In this document: positions 46,293-56,472 of the stretch, piece after piece | Layout of the letters: every line of letters starts with the position of its first letter | How positions within the stretch are numbered: position 1 is the stretch's first letter | NCBI RefSeq assembly: GCF_900100365.1 | Contig: NZ_FNKU01000001.1 | Span: 1,984,001 to 2,048,000, forward strand | Reading direction: 5' to 3' | Origin: Pseudomonas cannabina | GTDB lineage: Bacteria > Pseudomonadota > Gammaproteobacteria > Pseudomonadales > Pseudomonadaceae | DNA length: 64,000 nucleotides | Notes under the pieces: model-generated | Told to the model about the DNA's origin: nothing | Database searches by the model: none | What the model saw: only the letters and a program-made list of their open reading frames with translations | Translations under genes and position numbers: made by a program

Positions 46293-48890
46293 TTATTCGA
46301 ACTCACAGACAATTCCGCCCGAGCCATCCAGCGTTGCATGAACGACGGAAACGACAGCGCCAGTGCTCATGGCACTGAGCAGACGATTTGTGATGAGCGG
46401 TGTCAGGCACGACTCCAGCAAACGATCAAACAGCCTGGCGCCGCTATCGCCCTAGGTACAACGTTCCAGCAGATGACTGACCAGCTCCTTCGAGTAACTG
46501 AACGTCAGTCCACGGTTTTCGAGCCTTTCCCCAAGGCGCTTCAACTTCAGCTCAAGCAATTCCTGCAGCACTGCACCTTCAACGGGGTAATAAGGCACGA
46601 CACGCATTCTGGCCAGCAATGCGGGCTTGAAATGTGCAGTGAGTATCGGCTTGATGACTGCTTCCAGCTCTGTTGCATCCGGGCGGCGTCCGTTTCGGCA
46701 ACTCGCATGAATCACATCACTGCCCAGGTTGGATGTCATCAGGATAAGGGTATTGCGAAAGTTGATTTCCCTGCCCTCCCCGTCATTAGCCATGCCTTTG
46801 TCGAAGATCTGATAAAACAGGTTCATTACATCCGGATCTGCCTTTTCTACCTCATCGAGCAGAACCACCGAGTAGGGCTTTTGTCGAACCGCATCCGTCA
46901 ACATGCCGCCTTCGCCATAGCCAACATAGCCGGGAGGCGCACCGATCAAGCGGGAGACAGTATGTTTCTCCTGAAACTCGGACATGTTAATGGTGGTCAG
47001 AAAGCGCTCGCCGCCATACAACAGATCAGCCAGCGCGATAGCCGTTTCGGTCTTGCCCACACCACTGGGCCCGACCAGAAGAAATACACCTGTCGGCGCT
47101 CCGGGCGCATTCAAACCCGCGGCCGACGCTTTTACGGATCGTTCGATGGCCTGCATCGCCTGCTCTTGACCCCGGATGCGCGAACGCAGTCCGGATGAGA
47201 AACCGGCAATGCTGAGACTGTGCTCCTGCACCAGCTGAGATAACGGGATACCCGTCCAGGCGTGCACAACTTCCGCGATCAGCCGTGGACAAACTTCGTA
47301 ACTCACAAGACGGTCGTTGACCTGAGCGCTGACCAGCGCCTGTTGAACCTCGGCCAACGCTGACTGCAGTGCCTGCGTGCACTTGCTGGCCCGGGCAGGC
47401 CCGGCGTGCTGCTGCACTGTTAGGCTGGCCAATTGCCGACGCAGATCAAGCAGCCGATTAGCCAGTGCCTGTTGGTCAGCCCACGCGCACTCGAGCCCGG
47501 CTGCGCGGGTCTTTATCCCTGAGATAGTCGAAGACAACGTCTTCAAAACATTGGCATCAACCCGCATGCCGGCATCGACATCACGCTGTATTGCATCAAA
47601 GTGTCTCTGCCGCTCAGCCAGTTCGCCTCGCAGACACTCAAGTCGCTCGGGCACCGCGACCAGACTGATGCGCACCCGGGCGCAGGCGGTATCAAGCAGA
47701 TCGACAGCCTTGTCAGGCAACTGTCGTCCGGACAAGTAACGCGCCGATAGCCGGGCAGCGGCAACGACTGCGTCATCACGTAAATAGATACCATGGCTGC
47801 GCTCATAGGTCGGGGCGAGCCCGCGCAGGATGGTGACGGCCTGATCCACGGTGGGCTCCAGCACACGAATCGGCTGGAAACGACGTGCAAGCGCAGGATC
47901 TTTTTCGAAATATTGCCGGTACTCGGCCCAGGTAGTGGCTGCAATCGTGCGCAGCTCGCCACGCGCCAGCGCCGGCTTCAAAAGATTGGCTGCGTCCGCC
48001 GTGCCTACCTGGGCGCCGGCCCCGATAAGGGTGTGGGCTTCATCGATGAACAGAATGATCGGCGTCGACGATGACTTGACCTCGTCAATGACACCTTTCA
48101 GACGGCGCTCGAACTCACCCTTGATGCTGGCCCCCGCCTGAAGCAATCCCATATCCAGCGACAACAGCTCGACGTCTTTCAAAAGATCAGGGACTTCTCC
48201 CTGCACGATTCTCAGCGCCAGTCCTTCGACAATCGCAGTCTTGCCGACACCCGCATCGCCAACCACGATCGGATTGTTCTTACGCCTTCGAGCCAGTATG
48301 TCGATCATCTGGCGTATGCAGTCATCGCGACACAACACCGGGTCCAGCAACCCGCCTCTGGCCTGCTGTGTCAGGTTATGAGTGAAGCGTTCGAGCAGGG
48401 ACTCACCTTGATCAACCGTTTGCCTCGCCAAGCCGGACACCTGTTCAGCAAGCGCATAATCGCGAAAACGTTCAATGTTGATCTTCGCCAACAATGGCTG
48501 GTACGGCCGATCTGTGTACCGCAATGGATTACGCAGCAAAGCAAGTATCAGCGCCGCCTGATCAATATGGCTTTGCCCCAGGTCCAGCGTAGAAATCAAC
48601 AGGGCATCCTGAAGCCACTGAACAAGTTCGCTGGAAAATACCGGATTACAGTCTGCACATTGCTCGATGGGCGGAAACAGCAAACCTGCAAACTCCGCAG
48701 CTGAAACACTTGCGTCAAGCAGAGCACGGGCAAGCATTCCTTCTGGGCGTTCAAGGAGGGCAAACAGCAAATCATCTACCAGAATCTTGCTGCTGCCTCT
48801 GGACACGCAGTGTTCTGCGGTGCTCTCAAGTTCTTTGCGGGTGGGTAAATCAAGGGCATTAACGAGTTGCTGCAAATCTGGATTAATCAT
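46293..48890 (-). pseudogene. tssH: T6SS ClpV ATPase TssH with a late nonsense codon
   Basis: A 866-codon frame interrupted at codon 813 by TAG (46452-46454). Before it are the N-domain, both AAA+ modules (Walker A GDAGVGKT at 211-218 and GPSGVGKT) and the ClpB-like GYVGYGEGG pore loop. After it the same frame continues GDSGARLFDRLLESCLTP and HATLDGSGGIVCEFE to a TAA at 46293, the expected ClpV C-terminus. The affected codon is probably an original Gln (CAG). ClpV recycles contracted TssB/TssC sheath. The last 53 residues contribute to hexamer contacts, so loss is probably damaging. Confidence 0.85.
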
Positions 48891-48899
48891 GAGGGATCC

Positions 48900-49907
48900 T
48901 TAATGACTCGGTCTGTTGAGCGTTACCAGGCCCGACGAATACTCGCGTCCCAGCCAACTGGTCCAACCCAGCCGACAGGTGTTCGATTGACCGATGCGTA
49001 GATCTCTGATGTCTTCATTGAGAAGTTCCAGACAGATGTCGTAATCTAGCGGGTCGCGTAATGTGAACCGCACCAGAGCACCCAACGGCGGATAGCCCGG
49101 GCCGATGGGCAGGAACTCGTGGAAGCGGTCCCAGTCGAGCTGCTTTATATGGATACGGAACTTGCCGGCCCGGTCAGGCACCCGACTACCCAGCAACGCA
49201 TTTCGCCCTAGCTGACTGTTCGCTTTTCCAAGGCGATTGAGCTGAGGGGCGTTGATGTCCACCGCTCGCTCGACACATTGCTCGATGAATAACCGGGCAT
49301 GCTTGAAGTAATAACGAAGCACTGACTCGATCAGCGCTGCCGAGTGCGCGCGCAGGCTCAGCAGCCCCAGATAGGGTAATAACCGCTTCCAGTTCAATTC
49401 GGTCGTTTCGCGGAGACGCTCGCCATGCAAACCGATCAACGCGAACAATTGTTCGGAAAAAGGATCCGTCGCGCCGCTGCTGAAAACGGCGTGGTAGCGA
49501 TACTTTCGCCAGGCGGGCACCATCAGTTTCTGCAGACGATGATTAAAAACGTCCAGAAAATCGCGGGTCGCATTAGGCTTGCCTCGCTCTCCCAGCGCTT
49601 GCTCGACATAAAAAGCCGGCAAGGGAGAATCTGCTCCTGCCAGACTCATCATATTCAGGCGCAGGCGGACATACAGGCACCCGTGCTCCTCGAAACACTC
49701 CATGTCCTCTATATCGCTACCTGGAAATCCGAGTCCGGTATTTGCTCGTAATTCGAGAAAGTCATGAAGCTGTTCATCGTCGGCGTGCGGATGAAGATCA
49801 CGTAAAATCCCGAGGATCAGAGGTATCGCCTGATAAATCGAATACTCGCGAATACTCAGGCTCAGAGCTATCAAAGCAGCGGTTGCTGTCCCATGCGTGG
49901 CGTCCAT
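48900..49907 (-). CDS. tssG: T6SS baseplate protein TssG
   Basis: A 335-residue TssG with the family blocks FRELGFPPSDI-like LGFPGSDIEDMEC, GADSPLPAFYVEQ, RKYRYHAVFSSG and LLPYLGLLSLRAHSAALIESVLRYYF. Its start overlaps the tssF end by 37 bases. It partners TssF, TssE and TssK in the baseplate wedge. Intact. Confidence 0.9.
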   Translation of the reverse strand: MDATHGTATAALIALSLSIREYSIYQAIPLILGILRDLHPHADDEQLHDFLELRANTGLGFPGSDIEDMECFEEHGCLYVRLRLNMMSLAGADSPLPAFYVEQALGERGKPNATRDFLDVFNHRLQKLMVPAWRKYRYHAVFSSGATDPFSEQLFALIGLHGERLRETTELNWKRLLPYLGLLSLRAHSAALIESVLRYYFKHARLFIEQCVERAVDINAPQLNRLGKANSQLGRNALLGSRVPDRAGKFRIHIKQLDWDRFHEFLPIGPGYPPLGALVRFTLRDPLDYDICLELLNEDIRDLRIGQSNTCRLGWTSWLGREYSSGLVTLNRPSH

Positions 49908-51658
49908 CCGTAACCACCTCCCTGAGCGGTTTTCACGTGCAGTTCATGGAAAGAATTCAAGCTGGCATACAGCGCAAAGAATTCGTTGAGGACCGAGGCG
50001 AACAGAAACAGACTGGCCTCATCTGCGAACTCGCCAGGTGCGATAAGCAGTTCGGTTTTTACGCCACGCAGCGGTCGACCATTGTGTAGACGATCAACGT
50101 GCTGATGACTGATGGCCCTGAGTCCGCCCAGCAAGTGCTGACTGACTTTTTCCGCGCGTTTGTCGTAGTAACGCGGCAGGTCATACGTTTCGAGAATGAC
50201 TTTCAGGGCTTCCACACTCGCCAGAGAAAGATAATTCAGCGACATGTTGCTAATGACGCGCCATAGAAAATCCCGGGTGATGGGCGGCGCATAGCTTTTG
50301 GTGGCGGGTGTGATATTGCTGAATCGCAAGAAGTCCGGCGTGTCATCGCACGGCTTGCATATCCCGCCAGCCCTGATCTGCTGGGGAAGGTTATGGTTGG
50401 TACAAGTCAATTCGATCGAGATGGTTTCATTTTTTCGGTCGCCACGAAGGTCGAAGCTTAAAAACGTATCAAAGCCGTCGTGGAGCATGGAATGACGGTG
50501 ACGAACGCTGTAATACGGCGAGTTGCTTTGCACATCGACAGCGGGATCATGCTCGAATGATTCGAATGGCACATAGTTTTGATAGCCCTTGCCTCCTGGC
50601 TGCCAGCCAGTGACTTTATCCACCGAATAGATACCGCAGTTGCCTTCCCCTGGGTAATCGGGAATCAACAGGTATTCGTCCAGACGCGCATCCGCCTGGA
50701 TCGGTACGGCATCCTGTTTGAACAGATTCACCACGGGCGTGCGGTACAGCCTGATATGTTCAAGGGTGGGTCTGAGACGCTGCATATCCTCGCAACGCAT
50801 ATCGAACACCAATTCAAAACCACGAGCCGTCGTCAACAGCGCGTGGTTGATTGACTTGATAGCCTCCAGACCCTTTACATCGACAAATAGAAACTTTTCC
50901 GGAAAGCAAAAATACTCTTGCAGGTAGCGGTAGCCGCGGAAGGTATTCAGGGGATAGGGAATCAGCGCCTCGTCCTCGGCAAAACCGACGGGGCAGACGT
51001 GATCTGCAGGGATGCTGAACTCGGCGGGATGCCCGTCTTCCGTCATCAAAGGATTGCCGTGGCTGTCAAACGGCAACAGTTTGATACCTTGCAACTTGCG
51101 CACGAAACAGAGATAGAGCGCCTGACTGATGTGACGATCACCTGCAAGATGCAGGCGTAACTGACTTAGTTCCAGTTCGCCCAGATGCCCCTCGCCCGTC
51201 ATGCTCAGGCGCAACGTCAGTATCACTGTGCCTCCGCTGGCCGAGCAGGAAACACCTGCCATCTTCAATGGCAATACTTCAGTAGCAAAGCAAGTGCGAA
51301 ACTGACAGGTCAGGCCCTTCACAGGTTCACTTTCCACCTGGGTATCACGTTCGACGATAAGGCCGGGGCCCACAGTAGCCAAAGGCTCGAATTGCAACAT
51401 GCTCATGGCAGGCATGGCCCGCATGTAGTTCGGCCACAACAACTGCATGAGCGAGTGAGTCAACTCGGGTAAATCGTCATCCAGTTTCTGACGTAAACGG
51501 CCCGTTAAAAAAGCGAAGCCCTCCAGTAACCGCTCGACGTCCGGATCCTGACTGCCCTGCCCCAGAAACGGCGCCAATGCAGGATTGCGATCGGCAAAGC
51601 GTCGCCCTGATTGACGAAGAGCCATCAGCTCGTCTTGATAATAGTGATTGAATGACAA
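49871..51658 (-). CDS. tssF: T6SS baseplate protein TssF
   Basis: A 595-residue TssF, standard length, with the N-terminal YYQDELMALRQSGRRFADRNPALAPFLGQGSQDPDVERLLEGFAFLTGRLRQKLDDDLPE region split into its typical helices, and the C-terminal GVKTELLIAPGEFADEASLFLFASVLNEFFALYASLNSF. It forms the trifurcation of the baseplate. Intact. It has the usual spacing to tssE (86 bases). Confidence 0.93.
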   Translation of the reverse strand: MSFNHYYQDELMALRQSGRRFADRNPALAPFLGQGSQDPDVERLLEGFAFLTGRLRQKLDDDLPELTHSLMQLLWPNYMRAMPAMSMLQFEPLATVGPGLIVERDTQVESEPVKGLTCQFRTCFATEVLPLKMAGVSCSASGGTVILTLRLSMTGEGHLGELELSQLRLHLAGDRHISQALYLCFVRKLQGIKLLPFDSHGNPLMTEDGHPAEFSIPADHVCPVGFAEDEALIPYPLNTFRGYRYLQEYFCFPEKFLFVDVKGLEAIKSINHALLTTARGFELVFDMRCEDMQRLRPTLEHIRLYRTPVVNLFKQDAVPIQADARLDEYLLIPDYPGEGNCGIYSVDKVTGWQPGGKGYQNYVPFESFEHDPAVDVQSNSPYYSVRHRHSMLHDGFDTFLSFDLRGDRKNETISIELTCTNHNLPQQIRAGGICKPCDDTPDFLRFSNITPATKSYAPPITRDFLWRVISNMSLNYLSLASVEALKVILETYDLPRYYDKRAEKVSQHLLGGLRAISHQHVDRLHNGRPLRGVKTELLIAPGEFADEASLFLFASVLNEFFALYASLNSFHELHVKTAQGGGYGWTPRMGQQPLL

Positions 51659-51744
51659 CGGCTACCTACCCGACCGAATTGTAAACGGCCACAAAACCAA
51701 CGCCCAAAAACATACGGCATTAATAAAAATCTGTTGATATCGAT

Positions 51745-52146
51745 TTACTCGATACGCACTTGACCATTGCCACTCAGGGTTGCCAAAAACCTGACCGACT
51801 TTCTGATTCCGTTTATCTCCACACAGGCGCCAATAGAGAACCGTCGCTTTAGCGGGCAATCTCTACTCTCGTCAGGCATGACATGCACGTCGAAAAGACG
51901 CGGCTCATAAGTGCGGATAACCTCTTCGATGGCTGCCCGTGACTGTCTTGATGCCTCATGCGAACTCAGGCTTATGTCGTTAAGGTCAGGCAACCCATAA
52001 TCTGGCAGCATTTTCACGCTGCCTGCGCGGGTACCCAGCATTTCCGACACATGAGCGGCTATCGAACTCATCAATCGCTGTTCATTGTCAATATCAGGCA
52101 TTGTCTGACCGGCGAGGCGTTCAAAAAGGCTACCGCGGGCGTTCAT
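51745..52146 (-). CDS. tssE: T6SS gp25-like baseplate protein TssE
   Basis: A 133-residue gp25-like protein with SLFERLAGQ near the start, LPDYGLPDL in the centre and the conserved Glu-containing EEVIRTYEPRLFDVHV segment. It caps the sheath at the baseplate. Intact and located between tssC and tssF as in HSI-II loci. Confidence 0.92.
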   Translation of the reverse strand: MNARGSLFERLAGQTMPDIDNEQRLMSSIAAHVSEMLGTRAGSVKMLPDYGLPDLNDISLSSHEASRQSRAAIEEVIRTYEPRLFDVHVMPDESRDCPLKRRFSIGACVEINGIRKSVRFLATLSGNGQVRIE

Positions 52147-52158
52147 GGTGTGGTCTCG

Positions 52159-53634
52159 TCAGTCCTTGTCCATCTTGCCAACCAAAGACAGCGTAAAGTC
52201 AGCACCCATGTATTTGAAATGAGGACGAACATTCAAACTGACGCGGTACCAGCCCGGATCACCTTCAACATCGCTGACAATGATCTGCGCATTGCGCAAC
52301 GGCCGTCTGCCACGAACGTCGGCACTTGGATTGTCCTGATCGGCAATGTACTGACGAATCCACTTATTGAGCTGGACCTCCAGGTCTGTGCGCTCTTTCC
52401 ACGAGCCGATCTGTTCGCGCTGCAATACCTTGAGATAGTGAGCCAGCCGGTTGACAATCATCATGTAAGGCAACTGTGTGCCCAGCTTGTAATTAAGTTC
52501 GGCTGTCTTGCCTTCCGGGCTATTGCCGAAAAACTTCGGTTTCTGCACCGAGCTTGCGGAAAAGAAGGCGGCGTTGTCGCTCCCTTTGCGCATAGTCAAT
52601 GCGATGAACCCCTCGTCAGCCAGCTCGTATTCACGGCGGTCGGAGACGAGTACTTCGGTCGGGATCTTGGTTTCGATTTCACCCATGCTGTGGAAGTGAT
52701 GCAACGGCAGGTCTTCGACAGCACCGCCACTCAACGGACCAATGATGTTGGGACACCAGCGGAACTTCGCAAAGCTGTCTGTCAGCTTTGTCGCAAACGC
52801 GTACGCTGTATTACCCCACAGGTAATGCTCGTGATCGTTAGCGACATTTTCTCTGTAGGCAAACGTTTTTACCGGGTTTTCCTCGGGCTCGTACGGAGCA
52901 CGCAGCAGGAAGCGCGGCACTGTCAGTGCGAAATACCGGGCGTCCTCCTGCTGACGGAAGCTCTGCCATTTGGCGAACTGAGGCCCCTCGAAATGATCTC
53001 TCAGATCCTTGATATCAGGCAGACCGGTAAACTGCTCCAGACCGAAGAAGCCTGGCCCCGCAGCCGCAATGAAAGGCGCATGCGCCATGCAGGCGACGCT
53101 GGAGACGTATTGCATCGTTTTGACGTCGGGAGCACTTGGGGAGAAAAAATAATCGGCGATGATGGCACCGACAGGATTGCCGCCGAACTGCCCGTACTCA
53201 GCGGTGTAGACATGCTTGTAAAGGCCCGACTGGACCACTTCAGGCGAGTCCTCGAAATCTTCCAGCAAGTCCTGCTTGGAAATACTCAACAGCTCGACTT
53301 TGATATTTTCGCGGAAATCGGTTCGTTCGATCAGCAACTGCAATCCGCGCCAGGACGCCTCCAGCGCACGAAAGTCAGCGTGATGGAGGATTTCATCCAT
53401 CTGGCGACTGAGCTTGCTGTCGATATCCGTAATCATCCGGTCGACCAACGCCTTTTTTACCGGCTCGGCACTGTTATGGGGTTTCAACAGTTCTTCGATG
53501 AATGCAGCAACACCGCGCTTGGCAATGTCATAGGCGTCATCACCGGGGCTCAGCCTGGTTTCTGCAATAATCTGGTCGAGAATCCCGTACTGAGACTCGC
53601 CAACATTGGCTTGCGGTGAAGCTTTCATGGTCAT
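52159..53634 (-). CDS. tssC: T6SS sheath large subunit TssC
   Basis: A 491-residue TssC/VipB. Hallmarks are SWRGLQLLIERTDFRENIKVELL, GLYKHVYTAEYGQFGGNPVGAIIADYFF, PRFLLRAPY and a C-terminus with DVEGDPGWYRVSLNVRPHFKYMGADFTLSLVGKMDKD in pieces. It co-polymerises with TssB to form the contractile sheath. Intact, but its partner TssB is disrupted, so no functional sheath is expected. Confidence 0.95.
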   Translation of the reverse strand: MTMKASPQANVGESQYGILDQIIAETRLSPGDDAYDIAKRGVAAFIEELLKPHNSAEPVKKALVDRMITDIDSKLSRQMDEILHHADFRALEASWRGLQLLIERTDFRENIKVELLSISKQDLLEDFEDSPEVVQSGLYKHVYTAEYGQFGGNPVGAIIADYFFSPSAPDVKTMQYVSSVACMAHAPFIAAAGPGFFGLEQFTGLPDIKDLRDHFEGPQFAKWQSFRQQEDARYFALTVPRFLLRAPYEPEENPVKTFAYRENVANDHEHYLWGNTAYAFATKLTDSFAKFRWCPNIIGPLSGGAVEDLPLHHFHSMGEIETKIPTEVLVSDRREYELADEGFIALTMRKGSDNAAFFSASSVQKPKFFGNSPEGKTAELNYKLGTQLPYMMIVNRLAHYLKVLQREQIGSWKERTDLEVQLNKWIRQYIADQDNPSADVRGRRPLRNAQIIVSDVEGDPGWYRVSLNVRPHFKYMGADFTLSLVGKMDKD

Positions 53635-53666
53635 GCTCTAATCCCCCTGCAATAAATTAAAACGCA

Positions 53667-54267
53667 CTACTGCGCTCCGGCACTCAGACCCAACTCAGTC
53701 AGCACGCTGTTACGTGAGTCCGTATCGGCCAAGACGCTATCGATCGCTTTGCGAAAAGCGGGCGTATTGCCCAGCGGACCTTTGAGCGCCATCAGTGCAT
53801 TGCGTAATTCCATCAATTTTTTCAGTTCAGGAATTTGCTCCACCAGACTGGCCGGGTTGAAGTCTTTCATTGAGGCGATCCTGATACTGACGGGCAGATC
53901 ATCAATCTCGCTATCAGGCTGCAGACGGTTAGGGAGGCGCTGATTTATTCGATTTTTCGTCCCTGCAACGCTCTGGAGGCCTTGATTTATCTGGGGGCAA
54001 CAGCTGGGTTTTAGAATAAATCAGCGTCTCCTTAGGGACACTCATAACAAGTTCCAGCTCTTGCTTGGCCATCACATCGTTAAAATTATTCTTGTCGATG
54101 CTGATCGCTTTACGATTTTCAAGCTTGCGCTCGTCAACTCGTTGTGTAAAGTCGCCTAATACCAGCAGTTTAAGCGGCAGTTCTATTTCTTCCTGTGCCC
54201 CTGCAATAGCGGGCTTGAACGTAATGTTAATGCGTTCTTTGGGTGCTACCGAGCCTTCTTTGGCCAT
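53667..54267 (-). pseudogene. tssB: T6SS sheath small subunit TssB, interrupted by a MITE
   Basis: N-terminal 77 or so residues (MAKEGSVAPKERINITFKPA to ELVMSVP) are followed by a 99-bp MITE and then the rest (NRLQPDSEIDDLPVSIRIAS to LTELGLSAGAQ). Removing the MITE and one 4-bp TTAG copy gives an uninterrupted 165-residue TssB. The insertion introduces an in-frame MITE-encoded tail and a stop, so the gene product is about 112 residues without the part that contacts TssC. This alone should abolish sheath assembly. Confidence 0.93.
53933..54031. mobile_element. 99-bp MITE, copy B
   Basis: Same element as copy A in the opposite orientation, flanked by the 4-bp duplication TTAG (53929-53932 and 54032-54035). 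It sits within tssB. Ends GGAGGCGCTGATTTATTC and GGAGACGCTGATTTATTC (complement) differ at one base. Confidence 0.92.
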
Positions 54268-54302
54268 TACCCTTTTCTCCAGGCTGTTTCAGTTGGACGT
54301 TG

Positions 54303-55850
54303 CTACGCGATTAGTCTTTCGATGTCGTAATGACACAGTCTTTGATAAAGATCTTCTTTACGACTTATTGACTTGTCACTCTGAGGCAGCCGTTCGTAGC
54401 AGTCATACAGCAAGCGTGATACGTCAAGAAAAACCGCTGGTTCTCACTCATGCAAACTGGAGGACTGAAGTTGCCCATCGAGAAACTCAAGCTGAATTTT
54501 TGCCAACGTGTACTCTTTCGCCTGATGACATAAACGAGCGAGACACAGCCTCCAGAAAAATCGTTCTCTTCCGCCTTTGGCAATGTGCAAGTGCTGGTTC
54601 AGAATCTGCACGGCAGGCTTGAACCCGCCCGCCTGCAAACCGGATACAAGTTCCTCATAAACAGCCTCCCATTCAGGCAGCCCGGATATTCCGTCTGTCT
54701 CACATCGGTGTTGAACGGAGACCACCGGGGGCATAATATGAGCGTCTATCCACGCTAGCGTTTCGGTATCTGCGAAGGGTGTGCCATCGTGAAAACGCAA
54801 CTCAGTGACTTCCGGAATTCGTTTCAGCAGTGACGCCAAGTGCGCCTCAACTTCATGTAGAGCCGCGGTCGCATCCAGAGCCTTCAGACAGCCCCAGATC
54901 AAACGCTGGCCATCAAACCAGAAAGGGGCGGACATCAAACTCGCTTCAACATCCACGATCAAATCTGCGTAAAAGCCCTGCTCGAATCGCTCTTGGTAAT
55001 GTCTTGGTTTTTCTACAGGCAGCCCACGTAACTGCGTTATTTTTTGTGCATTGCACTCGGGAGTACTGTCGATGGCGAGCCATGCGATTGCCCGAGCAAG
55101 GCGAATTGCGCGCGGGTCAGTCGTTTTTTGTTTCAGCCACCATTTGCAGAGATCACGCGCAGTTTCATACAGGGAGTTTGACGCACGCTGGGCGTCTTTC
55201 TCGTTTTCAACAGAAGGACTGCTTGAAAACAGCTGGGCAGCCACCTTTTTAACTTGCTCGACCACGGTGACGGGCTCTTTTTCAGCGTGCAGCGCAAGCT
55301 CGATCATGCGTGCCAGCCTTCTGCGCAAAGGCAGCAGCAATGGCGCATCGTCGCCCAAATGGCCACCCAATATTTCGTCCAGCTGGTCCAGATACTTTGC
55401 CAGCTGTTGAAAGACGGTAAGCTGGTTGGCGATAGACACATCTTCTGCCAACACCTTTTCGAGCCTGAGCACCAGCCATGCGATGGCAGCAGACCGGGTT
55501 CGCAACTTCCTTGGGTGCAACACCTGCCAGTGACGTTCGCAGAGATGATGGATAAGCCCCAAACCTGCCACTAGCCCCGCAAAAGACTCACACTCATATA
55601 ATGCCCAGGCAAGCCAGCTGGCGACCCGCAGATCCTTGGATTGACTGACAAGAATAGACTCACTGCCTTCTCTGATTTTGGGCCAGTCAATAGTTAAAGC
55701 CCCCAAAATTGACTGCGCACCGCCCAATGCTTGCTCCAAGGATTCAAACAGGGTCGAGAAGCGTATGTCCTGGCCTGAATAATCTTGATCTGATACTGGA
55801 TGCCGGGCGACTTCCTGATAGTGGATGGTCAGATTATCTAGAAAAGCCAT
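54303..55850 (-). pseudogene. tssA: T6SS TssA (VasJ type) with a premature stop
   Basis: The frame starts at 55850 after GGAGGGTG and encodes an ImpA N-terminal domain (PVSDQDYSGQDIRFSTLFESLEQ...) and a VasJ-type C-terminal half. A TGA at 54444-54446 stops it after 468 residues, at LHE. The same frame continues EPAVFLDVSRLLYDCYERLP to a TAG at 54303, 515 residues in total with Trp in place of the stop (a WEP motif is usual there). TssA starts tail assembly; losing the last ~46 residues is probably damaging. Only 35 bases separate the original stop from tssB. Confidence 0.82.
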
Positions 55851-56017
55851 CAAACACCCTCCGACATCAGCAGTTAAACGTTTAGATTGGCAGACCTGAT
55901 AAAGAAGCCGGGCCAACTTTATCCACCCCCCTCAGAACAAACAAGTCGAAAATTGGCACGCCGCAATCTTTCAGAAATTTCCTACGCGCATCCAGTTAGA
56001 AATGTAGGACGCACTAG

Positions 56018-56116
56018 GGAGACGCTGATTTATTCGATTTTTCGTCCCGGCAACGCTCTGGAGGCCTTGATTTATCTGGGGGCAACAGCTGGATTTTAGA
56101 ATAAATCAGCGGCTAC
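56018..56116. mobile_element. 99-bp MITE, copy C
   Basis: Same element as copies A, B and D, in the tssA leader. The left flank is CTAG (56014-56017) but the right flank is TTAA, so no simple duplication remains. It abuts the second copy of the 100-bp element. Confidence 0.85.
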
Positions 56117-56120
56117 TTAA

Positions 56121-56220
56121 GTATCCTCTGAAAAAGCCCATTTTTTTGGAGAGGAACCGGGCTGGAGCGCCTGTATTTACTGGCTTCGACTTTTGAAGAA
56201 AAGGCTTTTTCAGACCTTCC
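56121..56220. mobile_element. 100-bp second inverted-repeat element, copy 2
   Basis: Nearly identical to 44739-44838 and in the same orientation, flanked by TTAA on both sides (56117-56120 and 56221-56224). It lies between the predicted tssA promoter and the tssA gene. Confidence 0.78.
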
Positions 56221-56364
56221 TTAATGGAAAATCTAAGCGCACCGGAAACAGTACTCAAACCCTTCTGCGCAGAAAATGGATTTCAGCTGAGCAAGTAGCT
56301 GCGCAATTTTCTCATGAAAATCTGTAAAACCTGGTGGCGAGACGACGACCAAACTTTAAACCCT

Positions 56365-56380
56365 CGCAAACCTTGGCCCA
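56365..56380 (-). promoter_or_regulatory. putative sigma-54 promoter for tssA operon
   Basis: On the minus strand TGGGCCAAGGTTTGCG fits TGGnnC-N5-TTGC with the invariant GG and GC at the correct spacing. It points toward tssA, about 515 bases away, with the MITE pair in between. Confidence 0.55.
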
Positions 56381-56389
56381 GCGCAAAGC

Positions 56390-56405
56390 TGGCACGTTAT
56401 TTGTT
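56390..56405 (+). promoter_or_regulatory. putative sigma-54 promoter for hcp
   Basis: TGGCACGTTATTTGTT matches the -24 element perfectly and the -12 element except GC is GT. It lies 68 bases before hcp and is back-to-back with the minus-strand site. Confidence 0.5.
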
Positions 56406-56472
56406 AAAGGATTACGGTACTGCGCATCAACATCACGTTGCGTAGTGCTTACCAATCTTCAGGAGAATGTTC

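Noticed and set aside
51958..53619. A 553-codon plus-strand frame opposite tssC and tssE
   Set aside because: Antisense shadow of strongly conserved T6SS genes; no recognisable domain.
54444..54446. Selenocysteine or programmed recoding at the TGA in tssA
   Set aside because: The position is normally Trp in this family, no recoding structure is evident and neighbouring genes carry unrelated lesions.
55970..55990. TGGCAC on the plus strand as a further sigma-54 promoter near 55957
   Set aside because: The -24-like TGGCAC there is followed by AATC instead of TTGC at the required spacing.
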